From Hylemonella sp. UBA2468 (GTDB taxonomy: Bacteria > Pseudomonadota > Gammaproteobacteria > Burkholderiales > Burkholderiaceae_C), in NCBI GenBank assembly GCA_002342165.1, contig DDPM01000004.1, forward strand, positions 14,372-31,753: DNA of 17,382 nt, written 5' to 3'. Below are positions 1 through 7,610 of this stretch, piece after piece; within the stretch, counting starts at the first letter, position 1, and each line of letters begins with the position of its first letter. The notes under the pieces are model-generated. The model was not told the origin of the DNA. It ran no database searches and saw only the letters and a program-made list of their open reading frames with translations. The translations under genes and the position numbers were made by a program.

Positions 1-872
1 CCAACCGCCTCTGAAATATCGACTGAATTGCCTACCCCACCTGGAAGGGCTATTTGAGGTTGAAGATTCGAAATATTAATTTCATGTTGCGATTCAAATT
101 CAGCATCGTCGTCGCTAAATACAGGAGCAAATGAGGTTTTAGCTTTCGAGTTGCAATACTTCAAAATTTTCTCTGACGGCGGAACAAATACACCAGCAGC
201 ACGCATCTCCGTTGGACTACTACACAAAGCCACCCTCTCGCCCAGCCCAAATTGCTCCAAATCACCAGCAAACTCCACCACCCGGTTATCTAAATTAATG
301 GGCAAAGTGCATGACTTGATAAGTCTTGAGAGATAAAAACCTATATCACGAGCTTGAACACCAGGTTGCAACAACCCCCTTAAAAATATTCTTATAGATT
401 GAGGTATTTCAATCCAAGTTGTACCTGTTGCAAGAACACTGGTAATTTCGAGTCCCAGACGCATCCCGAAGGCGCCAACAGCTCCGGCGTTCGTGGCGTG
501 GGTATCGTTATCAAAATAGAACATTCCCGGTAAAACACGCCCGTCTTCCATTGGGAAAATGTGGCCATGACCACCCTCTCCGGCATCGAAAAAATGCCCT
601 ACCTTCCAGTCGCGTGCGGCCTTTCGATTGAAAGCTCCTCGCTCAGCAGCTTTTGCACTCCCGTAGAGTACATCGTGATCGCTGACCATTATGACTTTCT
701 CTGGAGTTGAAAGTCGGTGGATGCCAATTTTGTCAAGCATCACTTTGCTGCTTTGAACGATTCCATCATGAATCATGATCAGGTCTGGAACCGGATATAC
801 AACCTCCCCAGCCCTAGCACCCAGCCTTGAAGCCGTTCGGCTTAGAACCTTTTCAATTGCGGTGTATCCCAA
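1..872 (-). CDS. Aconitase/3-isopropylmalate dehydratase large-subunit-like hydratase, N-terminal part (runs off window)
   Basis: An uninterrupted frame of 290 codons runs from 872 to the window edge with no stop, so this is the N-terminal part of a longer protein. Its pattern is that of the aconitase/LeuC superfamily: start MGYTAIEKVLSR, then PDLIMIHDG where LeuC has DLHLVHE, then GRVLPGMFYFDNDTHATNAG, which corresponds to the CGDSHT(S)THGA segment, and later ERVALCSSPTEMRAAG. The Fe-S cysteines expected further on are outside the window. The usual D-S-H active-site triplet reads D-T-H here. I chose TTG at 872 because GGAG lies 6 bases upstream; another TTG at 884 directly follows an in-frame stop. 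It is the last visible gene of the minus-strand catabolic cluster, 71 bases after the esterase-like gene. The family predicts a hydratase/isomerase acting on a di- or tricarboxylate; the substrate is unknown. Confidence 0.82.
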   Translation of the reverse strand, partial: MGYTAIEKVLSRTASRLGARAGEVVYPVPDLIMIHDGIVQSSKVMLDKIGIHRLSTPEKVIMVSDHDVLYGSAKAAERGAFNRKAARDWKVGHFFDAGEGGHGHIFPMEDGRVLPGMFYFDNDTHATNAGAVGAFGMRLGLEITSVLATGTTWIEIPQSIRIFLRGLLQPGVQARDIGFYLSRLIKSCTLPINLDNRVVEFAGDLEQFGLGERVALCSSPTEMRAAGVFVPPSEKILKYCNSKAKTSFAPVFSDDDAEFESQHEINISNLQPQIALPGGVGNSVDISEAV

Positions 873-943
873 ACCATTCTCCAATTAGATTTCAAATGAA
901 CTGCGTACACCAATTTGCTAAAAATTCATCAATTGCAACCACT

Positions 944-1816
944 TCACAGCGCAAGTTCAGCACCCACATCACCACAGGCAAAAGCAAAATTTGAAATCGC
1001 TCTGCAGGCTCTAAGCGACGCTTCGTGCAAAGGAAACTTGGTAATGAACGTATGTGTCTGCCCCATAAACTCACACAAGGTGACTTTGCCACCGGCAGCC
1101 TCATAAGTCATGGCAAACTTTTGCGTCATGCCTGGAGACAAAACAGTATCGTCAGTCCCTTGTATGAGCAGCAGTGGAGGCATGTGAGATGTATGACCTT
1201 CAGCCAGAATTCTTTGCGGACTTCCTGTCGCCATCTCTGCCTCATCTTTCCAATAAGCATGGTGGCATTCGACATGAAGCTGCATCTTTTTTTCTAGGGC
1301 ATAAAGGTAACGTTCAAGCGGGTCAGAAACGGGCCAACACGCAATTGCAAAAGCAAGAGAGGCGTCGAAATCGCATTCGCAGTCAAGAGGCCGTGACGCA
1401 TACAACTCATCCTTTGGTCTTAGTGCATTCAAAAGCAGCTGATGGCCTCCACTGGAAGTTCCTATGCCACCGATCTTTTTTAAATCAACACCAAACGTTT
1501 GAGCGTGTTTCTTTAACCAACGAATCGCATAGTTGATGTCTGAAACAGGCAGAGGAAACTTAACCTTTGGAGGCATACGAAAATCAATTGCCATGACAAA
1601 TACGCCATTGGCTGCAAGATGACTGTCAATAACCTCATTTGTCAGACGTGACTCATCGCACCATCGTCCACCGTGAATAGACACAACTGCTGGAGTTAGG
1701 TAAGGCCCCCTTGAAGAATCTAACGATGGTTTGTACAGACGTGCAAGCAACTGACAGCCATCAATTTCAAGATAAACGACATCCTCCACATCAAATTGGT
1801 TGGTCAATTTGTTCAT
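944..1816 (-). CDS. Alpha/beta hydrolase, HSL/esterase-like
   Basis: The 290-residue protein carries the esterase/lipase hallmarks of the alpha/beta hydrolase fold: oxyanion-hole HGG at residues 48-50, nucleophile elbow G-T-S-S-G at 119-123 (Ser121), an acid in QGTDDTV around 222-223, and a GQTHTF histidine at 255. There is no signal peptide, so it is probably cytoplasmic. The ATG at 1816 lies 13 bases after the stop of the flavoprotein gene, which indicates co-transcription. In this setting it may hydrolyse an ester, lactone or amide intermediate made by the upstream oxygenases; that is inference. Kynurenine formamidase-like members share the HGG...GxSxG layout and are an alternative. The fold is secure, the substrate is not. 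Confidence 0.85.
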   Translation of the reverse strand: MNKLTNQFDVEDVVYLEIDGCQLLARLYKPSLDSSRGPYLTPAVVSIHGGRWCDESRLTNEVIDSHLAANGVFVMAIDFRMPPKVKFPLPVSDINYAIRWLKKHAQTFGVDLKKIGGIGTSSGGHQLLLNALRPKDELYASRPLDCECDFDASLAFAIACWPVSDPLERYLYALEKKMQLHVECHHAYWKDEAEMATGSPQRILAEGHTSHMPPLLLIQGTDDTVLSPGMTQKFAMTYEAAGGKVTLCEFMGQTHTFITKFPLHEASLRACRAISNFAFACGDVGAELAL

Positions 1817-1829
1817 AGAACCCAGAGGA

Positions 1830-3047
1830 CTATTCGATTTGCTCTGCCTGTCGAACGCTGTTGATTAGTGATGCACGCAACATAAAGTCACGAGCAAGTT
1901 TAGGATCTGATGCAGTTTTGCGAAGCTGATCTTGATTTTGACGTCTTACTACTGGATCTTTTTCCATGAGCAGTTTTTTATTTCGAATGGTCTGAGCTTG
2001 CGTATGCTCCACAGCAATTGTTCGCCTTTGTCGGTCATACCGATCCAGCACGTCAGTGTCCATTTCTCCACGCTCGATGCCAATCAACTTATCGGCAAGG
2101 TTAAAAGCATCATGAATACCGCTGTTCATACCCATGCCGCCAATTGGACTGTTCACGTGAGCCGCATCTCCAGCTAGCAGCACGTTGCCCATGCGAAAAG
2201 TCTTTGCAACTCTTTGATGAACCGTGTAAAGATTTGACCCATGGATATCAAACTCTTGATCTGTTTGCATGAAGGCCTGTAATTTTTTTTGTAGCGCCTC
2301 AGGTGAAAGCAATGTCTCAGGGTCTGAATCAGGAGGAGTCGGAAAATGAACACGCCAGCGCTTTGGCGGGCCGGGCCACTGAAAGAGATTGGACCACTCT
2401 TCGGGGTCTGAGATGTAATTTCTGTCGGCATAGCCATGACGTGAAAAGTCGTACGCAACTTCAATATTTAGCGTACGGTCAGGGTATGTGAAACCTTCGA
2501 ACTCAATTCCTAATTGATTACGAATTAAGCTTCGTGCACCCTCTGCGCTAACCAAGAATCTCCCGTAAATACGATCTTGTTCGCCATCTGAATTTGTAAC
2601 TACAGCCACAACGCCGTCTGATTTCTGCTCAAAAGATTCGAAGGTCGTACCCATGCGTAAATCGCAATTTGGATCATCCTTTGCCATAGACAAGGCTTCC
2701 TCAACGATTTTGATTCGTTCACACTGCAAGACATATGGAAATGATGTGTCCTCTTTAAGGAGTGCATGATCAAATTCAGCAATGAGCTGTGGTCCCTGTC
2801 TCTCCCAGTAGTGAACAATTGGCGCAATCATGCCTCTTGGCTCAATCCGCTTGTACAGGCCGATGCGCTCGTACATCTCAAGAGTAGCTGGATGATTCGT
2901 TCCCGCGCGGGGTACTTGATCCAGAAAGTTCTCATCCGTGCGGGATTCAAGAAGCGTGACGGCCAGACCCGCCTGAGTGAGGGCTAGGGTCAAACAAAGA
3001 CCCACAGGACCCGCACCTACGACAATGACCCGATTAGAGTTATCCAT
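1830..3047 (-). CDS. FAD-dependent monooxygenase (class A flavoprotein hydroxylase type)
   Basis: The 405-residue protein begins with a Rossmann FAD-binding motif, VVGAGPVG at residues 9-16, with Glu34 at the end of the second strand. A DG-type motif follows (VSAEGARSLIR, about 167-176), then the second FAD motif GNVLLAGDAAH (288-297) followed by a P-x-G-G-x-G-M-N-S-G-like segment. This order is that of flavin aromatic hydroxylases such as PHBH, MhpA and PheA. At 405 residues it lacks the C-terminal thioredoxin-like domain of the longer phenol-hydroxylase group. The DG motif has Glu instead of Asp. The family uses NAD(P)H and oxygen to hydroxylate an aromatic or similar ring. The start lies 5 bases after the VOC gene stop, so the two are translationally close. 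Confidence 0.85.
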   Translation of the reverse strand: MDNSNRVIVVGAGPVGLCLTLALTQAGLAVTLLESRTDENFLDQVPRAGTNHPATLEMYERIGLYKRIEPRGMIAPIVHYWERQGPQLIAEFDHALLKEDTSFPYVLQCERIKIVEEALSMAKDDPNCDLRMGTTFESFEQKSDGVVAVVTNSDGEQDRIYGRFLVSAEGARSLIRNQLGIEFEGFTYPDRTLNIEVAYDFSRHGYADRNYISDPEEWSNLFQWPGPPKRWRVHFPTPPDSDPETLLSPEALQKKLQAFMQTDQEFDIHGSNLYTVHQRVAKTFRMGNVLLAGDAAHVNSPIGGMGMNSGIHDAFNLADKLIGIERGEMDTDVLDRYDRQRRTIAVEHTQAQTIRNKKLLMEKDPVVRRQNQDQLRKTASDPKLARDFMLRASLINSVRQAEQIE

Positions 3048-3052
3048 ATAAG

Positions 3053-3511
3053 TCAGTTGTGAGCTGATAAAACGGTTCCGTTCTCAACAGCAGAAGTGCC
3101 AGGTTCTTTAACCGCCCCAGCCCAACCTGTATGGGTCATATCAAAAACAATGCCATTGGGGTCGCGGTATTTGGCTTCGTAGTAGGAGTTGGGTGATTCT
3201 GGTTTACCTGTCAAATAAGTTGCTCCTGCGGCTTTGACTTGTGCATCTGCGGCATCCAAATCATCAACCCACATGCCAAAATGAAAGACTCCAACCTTTT
3301 CACCTTTCTCCGGATTCACGCGAAGTAAGGCCACATTCATAACACCATCAGACACATAGATACCTCGCCTTGCATTGCCTACGCGCCTCATTCCGAAAGC
3401 AGATTCAAAAAAAACTGCAGAGGCTTCAGGGTCAGGAACCAAAATCGCCACGTGGCGTAATTTAGGTGCTTCTTTAGATACATCAACTGTTGATGTCATA
3501 TCAATTTCCAT
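3053..3511 (-). CDS. VOC-family (glyoxalase/dioxygenase superfamily) protein
   Basis: The small 152-residue protein has the vicinal-oxygen-chelate pattern. LRHVAILVPDPEASAVFFESAFGM opens the first beta-alpha-beta module, VFHFGMWVDDLDAA opens the second, and KYRDPNGIVFDMTHTG is the closing strand. These give candidate metal ligands: the His in LRHVA, the His in VFHF and an acid in the last strand. This single-domain form resembles glyoxalase I-like or lyase members more than two-domain extradiol dioxygenases. An ATG at 3499 (fifth codon) is an alternative start. It lies between a Bug protein gene (46 bases upstream, separated by a terminator-like hairpin) and the flavoprotein gene (5 bases downstream). 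The reaction is unknown; the context suggests processing of an oxygenated intermediate. Confidence 0.82.
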   Translation of the reverse strand: MEIDMTSTVDVSKEAPKLRHVAILVPDPEASAVFFESAFGMRRVGNARRGIYVSDGVMNVALLRVNPEKGEKVGVFHFGMWVDDLDAADAQVKAAGATYLTGKPESPNSYYEAKYRDPNGIVFDMTHTGWAGAVKEPGTSAVENGTVLSAHN

Positions 3512-3524
3512 TTCAATTTAAGTT

Positions 3525-3555
3525 AAAAAAACATCTTGGCATGTTGCATGGCAAG
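3525..3555 (-). terminator. Terminator-like hairpin with T7 tract after the second Bug gene
   Basis: Read on the minus strand, CTTG-C-CATG, loop CAA, CATG-C-CAAG forms a stem of 4+4 pairs with one C/C mismatch. It is followed three bases later by seven T residues. It starts one base after the TAA of the Bug gene and lies inside the cluster, so it may reduce rather than end transcription into the VOC gene. Confidence 0.4.
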
Positions 3556-3556
3556 G

Positions 3557-4567
3557 TTAGTCGGCTGTTGCGCCTGACTTTCGCACTATATCCCCCCAAC
3601 GACCTGCCTCAACTTGAACATAGTTGGCAAAGGCAAGTTGAGACATGGGTTGAGGAATGACTCCGGCATTTGAGAAACGTTTTTGGTTCTCAGGTTTTAT
3701 TACAGAAGCACTAGCACAAGCATGAACTTTGTCCACAATTTCCTTAGCTACCCCAGTACGCGTTCCGATCGCGAACCAAGGTATGACCTCAAAATTAGGC
3801 ACGCCTGCCTCATGAATCGTAGGCAAGTCAGGATTACTTTCAATTCTAAGCTTTTGACCAACAGCTATCCCGCGTACGGCACCAGATCGAATATGAGGTA
3901 GAGCGTTTGTGGTGTTGTCAAACGTCATTTGAACCTGCCCTGAGATAAGGTCAGTTGTAGCCGCCGCGGTACCTTTGTAGGGCACATGAAGAATGTCAAG
4001 CCCCGCCATTTGCTTTAACAACTCCATACCAAGGTGGCCCGTTGTTCCAATTCCAGCAGATGAGTAGGACAACTTACCCGGGTTGGATTTTACCCATTTA
4101 AGAAAATCAGGAAAATTTTGAGGGGGAACCGAGTTATTGATAAGCAAGATTAGTGGTGATTGCGCAAGCATAGCAACTGGAAGAATATCCCTATCAGGAT
4201 CAAACGGCATACTTTTAAATAAATGCCTATTTATTGCAAATACACCTGGCAATGTAACAAACCATTGATGACCATCAGGAGGACTTTGCACAACTGTATT
4301 GGCTGCAATATTACCGTTAGCTCCAGCCCGATTTTCAACAATAAATGATTTCCCTGTTGACTGAGAACATTCGGAGGCTACAATACGAGCCAACAAGTCA
4401 ATAGTTCCGCCGGGCGGACTTGTTGCAAAAATTTTAATCGGCTTGTCCGACCAACTACCTCCCACCTGAGCTACGGCAGAAGCCAAGAGCGATAAAAACA
4501 AAAAAAGAACTGCACATAGGCGAGGAATAAAGTTATATATAAAACACAAATTATTGCAAGTATTCAA
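3557..4567 (-). CDS. Bug/TctC-family periplasmic substrate-binding protein (second copy)
   Basis: The 336-residue protein has an N-terminal secretion signal (hydrophobic core around residues 14-30, likely cleavage after SAVAQ). The Bug family pattern follows: WSDKPIKIFATSPPGGTIDLLAR, FIVENRAGANGNIAA, YSSAGIGTTGHLGMELL and ILHVPYKGTAAATTDLISGQV. In this family the protein binds a carboxylate in the periplasm and may hand it to a TctAB-type permease. The start is TTG at 4567, supported by GGAG five bases upstream; the upstream ATG at 4579 is out of frame and soon stops. It is clearly diverged from the other Bug protein in this window, so it is not a recent duplicate. No TctA or TctB gene is visible. 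Confidence 0.88.
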   Translation of the reverse strand: MNTCNNLCFIYNFIPRLCAVLFLFLSLLASAVAQVGGSWSDKPIKIFATSPPGGTIDLLARIVASECSQSTGKSFIVENRAGANGNIAANTVVQSPPDGHQWFVTLPGVFAINRHLFKSMPFDPDRDILPVAMLAQSPLILLINNSVPPQNFPDFLKWVKSNPGKLSYSSAGIGTTGHLGMELLKQMAGLDILHVPYKGTAAATTDLISGQVQMTFDNTTNALPHIRSGAVRGIAVGQKLRIESNPDLPTIHEAGVPNFEVIPWFAIGTRTGVAKEIVDKVHACASASVIKPENQKRFSNAGVIPQPMSQLAFANYVQVEAGRWGDIVRKSGATAD

Positions 4568-4650
4568 GGGGACTCCATATTTTCATTTAAGTTTGGCTTA
4601 ATTTATTGATGAGAAAAATTAAACCTAAAATTATCAGCCATAAAATAATT

Positions 4651-4688
4651 AATGGTCACTTAGAAATAACCATTGATATTTAATCAAT
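4651..4688. promoter_or_regulatory. Overlapping inverted repeats in the AT-rich gap (possible operator)
   Basis: In the 187-base gap between the dioxygenase and second Bug genes, AATGGT (4651-4656) pairs with ACCATT (4669-4674). ATTGAT (4672-4677) pairs with ATCAAT (4683-4688) across five bases. The gap is very AT-rich and could hold a promoter for the Bug-VOC-flavoprotein part. Short repeats are easily found by chance in such sequence, so this is only a candidate. Confidence 0.25.
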
Positions 4689-4754
4689 AAAATATAACAA
4701 GCTATAGGTGTAAATACTTAAAGTGCATGAGTTTTCAAACTAAATTTACCTATA

Positions 4755-5615
4755 TTAAACAGGTTCACAAAAGGGCTTTTCACCCAATACGGTGATACGT
4801 CTAAGCTTTCTTCTTTCGCTCGCATCAAAGTCACTTCGAGCATGAAGAGTGCATCTGTTATCCCAAATAATGATATCTCCCACGGTCCACTTATGAGCAT
4901 AAATAAATTCAGACTGCTCAGCATGATCAAACAGGAAATTCAATATGTCGCTGCTCTCATCAAGAGGTAAACCTACAATGTGATCGGTCATCAAACGGTT
5001 CACGTAAAGCGCCTTTCGCTTCGTTACCGGATGTGTACGAAATACTGGATGAGCAAAGTGTTTCACGCCATCCGCAATTTTAGATCCTCGTTTGGTACCG
5101 CTGGCTTCGTAGTCGTATACATTGACGGCCTTCAGTCCATTAAGTTTGATTTTGAGCTCAGGTGGTAATGTTTCGTAGGCTTTGTACATATTCGAAAAAA
5201 TGGTGTCGCCACCCTTTTTCGGAATTTCCATGGCATAAAGCATTGTGGCCATAGCTGGTTTTTCCACATAACATTGGTCAGAGTGAAAATACATCTCACC
5301 ATCAGGTAATGCACCAATCAGCACCCCATTTTCTTTGATATTAGATATATACATGACAGATGGATGCCTGCCTCCCCCAGTATGCTTATTCAAAACGCTA
5401 CCAAGAGTACCAAACTTCTCACAAAACCTGACTTGCTCTTCTTCCTCCAAACGTTGTCCACGAATTAAAAGAATCAGCCCTTCATACCATGCCTGCTGAA
5501 TACGATTGAATGTTTCAGAATCTAGTGGCTCTGACAAGTCAACCCCACAAACCTCCATACCAAGTGCAGCTGAAACAGACCTAATTTGAATATCAGCAAT
5601 ATTCGCATATCCCAT
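4755..5615 (-). CDS. TauD/TfdA-family Fe(II)/2-oxoglutarate-dependent dioxygenase
   Basis: The 286-residue protein matches the TauD/TfdA family in length and motif order. The N-terminal part is LGMEVCGVDLSEPLD. The iron-binding H-x-D is in YFHSDQ (His111, Asp113), and the distal histidine is in WDNRCTLHARSDF (His258). An Arg for 2-oxoglutarate follows in RRKLRRITV (about 272-273). The family hydroxylates a carbon next to a heteroatom, using oxygen and 2-oxoglutarate and often releasing the heteroatom group (taurine, 2,4-D and similar substrates). All four key residues are present, so it should be active. The ATG at 5615 has GGAG seven bases upstream and follows the SDR gene by 28 bases, which indicates one transcript. 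The substrate is unknown. Confidence 0.9.
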   Translation of the reverse strand: MGYANIADIQIRSVSAALGMEVCGVDLSEPLDSETFNRIQQAWYEGLILLIRGQRLEEEEQVRFCEKFGTLGSVLNKHTGGGRHPSVMYISNIKENGVLIGALPDGEMYFHSDQCYVEKPAMATMLYAMEIPKKGGDTIFSNMYKAYETLPPELKIKLNGLKAVNVYDYEASGTKRGSKIADGVKHFAHPVFRTHPVTKRKALYVNRLMTDHIVGLPLDESSDILNFLFDHAEQSEFIYAHKWTVGDIIIWDNRCTLHARSDFDASERRKLRRITVLGEKPFCEPV

Positions 5616-5643
5616 ATGATCACTCCAATCTATTATTAGCTTA

Positions 5644-6423
5644 TTAATGCATCATTGCACCACCATCCACATTGATAGTCTGGCCAGTTATATAACTACT
5701 TGCATCCGACAATAAAAAGAGAAGCGCCCCCACCAGATCCTCTGGAATTTGTGTACGCTTTAATGCTTTACGACTATTTAACTCCTGCATTTTGGCAATA
5801 TAAGCTGGGTCGCTAGATTGGATTTGCCCTTCACTTGAGGTAAATCCAGGCGTGATGGCGTTTACCGTGATGTTGTCATCACCAATTTCACGAGAAAGTG
5901 CACGAGTAAAACCAACGACGCCCGCCTTTGAGGTTGTGTAATGCAGGCGATTCGGCGTGCCATCCCAAATACGGTTAGAAGAAATATTGATGATTCGACC
6001 ACTCCCACTATGTTTCATATGTGGGTATACCGCTCTACTGCACAAAAATAGACCTCGTAAATTGACCTCCATCACGCGATCCCAGTCTGACGGCTCTATT
6101 TCATACCATGGGCCACGGGGTAAAGAGCTCATAAGGGCTGCGTTGTTCACAAGACCATGAACAGACCCAAAATTCTTGATGACGGCAGCCACCATGGCTT
6201 GAACTGAGTCTGAATTTGAAACATCGCAGCCTAAACCCAGCGCATTTCTTCCACATGCTTTCAAGTCTGATGAAACCTGTTGAGCAAGCATTTCATTTTG
6301 GTCGGCAATTACTGGCTTTGCGCCGCAAGAAGCCAGCGCTTCACAGTAGATCCGCCCTATTCCAGAAGCACCCCCTGTGACTATGACCACCCTTTCAGAT
6401 AAGTCAAAAATTTTATGCGCCAT
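5644..6423 (-). CDS. Short-chain dehydrogenase/reductase (SDR)
   Basis: The 259-residue protein is a classical SDR. The cofactor motif T-G-G-A-S-G-I-G is at residues 16-23, the NNAA motif at 93-96, Asn121, Ser148/149, and the catalytic Y-x-x-x-K at Tyr162-Lys166. A C-terminal TGQTINVDGG closes the fold. Asp41 at the end of the second strand favours NAD(H) over NADP(H). I chose the ATG at 6423, which gives the normal SDR N-terminus; the frame stays open to a TTG at 6495 inside the upstream Bug gene, but those residues do not look like SDR. It lies 10 bases after the Bug gene and 28 bases before the dioxygenase. It probably oxidises an alcohol or dihydrodiol in the pathway. Confidence 0.9.
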   Translation of the reverse strand: MAHKIFDLSERVVIVTGGASGIGRIYCEALASCGAKPVIADQNEMLAQQVSSDLKACGRNALGLGCDVSNSDSVQAMVAAVIKNFGSVHGLVNNAALMSSLPRGPWYEIEPSDWDRVMEVNLRGLFLCSRAVYPHMKHSGSGRIINISSNRIWDGTPNRLHYTTSKAGVVGFTRALSREIGDDNITVNAITPGFTSSEGQIQSSDPAYIAKMQELNSRKALKRTQIPEDLVGALLFLLSDASSYITGQTINVDGGAMMH

Positions 6424-6433
6424 ACTCCAATAA

Positions 6434-7423
6434 TCAATCAGGCTTGATGCCAACGTCTCGAATGATTTTCCCAAATCTGACAAAATCTTTTTCAATCAAA
6501 GCAGCAAACTGCTCTGGAGTACCCGGCATCACGTCAAAAAACTGTCCCTGAAGACGACTCTTAACATCTTGCTGCGACAATAAAGAATTGATATCTTGAT
6601 TGATTTTGAAAATGATTTCACGTGGTGTTTTGGCAGGCGCAAGCAAACCAAACCAAACATCAAAGTTGTAGCCCGCTAAACCTGCCTCTGCAACAGTTGG
6701 AAGCTCTGGAACCAAGTCGCTGCGTTTGGCACCTGCAACTGCAAAACCCTTCAAGCGACCAGTTTTAATATGTGGATTCATATTGGCAACGGTTGTAAAC
6801 AAAACCTGAACAACGCCTGCCACAGCATCAGGTATTGCAGCACCACATCCTTTGTAAGGTACATGCTGCATCTGAACACCAGCCATAGAATTGAATAACT
6901 CACCAGCAATATGCTGAGGTGAACCACCGCCACATGAAATATAGTTAAGGCTGCCAGGCTTGGCTTTTGCTAATGAAATAAGCTCGCGAATTGAATTAGC
7001 AGGCACGCCCGCACTTACTCCAATCATGATGGGGGATGAAGCAACCGTTCCAATAGGAGCAAAGTCTTTTAATGGATCCCATGGGGTTTTGTCAAATAAT
7101 GAGGGATTGATCGAAAGGTTACTTGGCATCATCACCAGGGTATATCCATCAGGAGCTGATCTGGCAACCTGATCTGCTCCGATATTTCCCCCCGCACCTC
7201 CTTTGTTTTCTACGACAACAGGCTGCCCCCACATATCAGAAAACTTTTGCGCCAAAAACCGAGCCATTATGTCCGTGCCACCCCCGGCTGGATATGGAAC
7301 CACGATTTTCACAGGCTTTACTGGCCATGTTTGCGCCCAAGCTGAATGGCTCCAGAGTATTAGTGCAGCCACAACTACGATAAATTTGACCATAAATCGA
7401 TTTATGAAGCTGTGTTTATTCAT
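6434..7423 (-). CDS. Bug/TctC-family periplasmic substrate-binding protein (first copy)
   Basis: The 329-residue protein has a Sec signal peptide ending at SAWAQ (about residue 31). The Bug/TctC pattern follows: WPVKPVKIVVPYPAGGGTD, VVVENKGGAGGNIGAD, LNYISCGGGSPQHIAGELF and QHVPYKGCGAAIPDAVAG. These are secreted carboxylate-binding proteins, very numerous in Burkholderiales. The start is ATG at 7423 with GAGG eight bases upstream. It is the first gene of the minus-strand cluster and faces the plus-strand beta-helix gene across a 187-base AT-rich divergent region. It probably captures the compound handled by the downstream enzymes; no permease subunits are nearby. Confidence 0.92.
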   Translation of the reverse strand: MNKHSFINRFMVKFIVVVAALILWSHSAWAQTWPVKPVKIVVPYPAGGGTDIMARFLAQKFSDMWGQPVVVENKGGAGGNIGADQVARSAPDGYTLVMMPSNLSINPSLFDKTPWDPLKDFAPIGTVASSPIMIGVSAGVPANSIRELISLAKAKPGSLNYISCGGGSPQHIAGELFNSMAGVQMQHVPYKGCGAAIPDAVAGVVQVLFTTVANMNPHIKTGRLKGFAVAGAKRSDLVPELPTVAEAGLAGYNFDVWFGLLAPAKTPREIIFKINQDINSLLSQQDVKSRLQGQFFDVMPGTPEQFAALIEKDFVRFGKIIRDVGIKPD

Positions 7424-7531
7424 AACTTATACCTCAATCATTTTTTACATTTTTAAAATAATTTTGAAAATCATTAAATAGGGGTAAACACTTGGTGGAT
7501 CAGCAAATCTAGATGGCTAGGGTAATACCTG

Positions 7532-7560
7532 TTGTTGCACTCATTTCCGACACTTAGGAT
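7532..7560 (+). promoter_or_regulatory. Weak sigma70-like promoter candidate for the beta-helix gene
   Basis: TTGTTG (7532-7537) and TAGGAT (7555-7560) are separated by 17 bases, which would give a leader of about 44 bases before the ATG at 7611. Both hexamers match the consensus only in part. The rest of the divergent gap 7424-7610 is AT-rich, and I see no clear operator in it. Confidence 0.2.
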
Positions 7561-7610
7561 TCACACAATGCGCCTCATCTAGTGCGCTACTTAAGAAAGG
7601 TAGGTGCGAA

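Noticed and set aside
1174..1536. Plus-strand ORF of 120 codons opposite the esterase-like gene
   Set aside because: Antisense to a gene with an intact catalytic triad; low-complexity charged product with no family pattern.
4673..4687. FNR-like box TTGAT...ATCAA
   Set aside because: The spacer is five bases rather than the four of FNR/Anr sites, and the surrounding sequence is extremely AT-rich.
7509..7582. Seven-base inverted repeat CTAGATG / CATCTAG in the divergent gap
   Set aside because: The arms are about 60 bases apart and short; no sign of a mobile element border or known operator.
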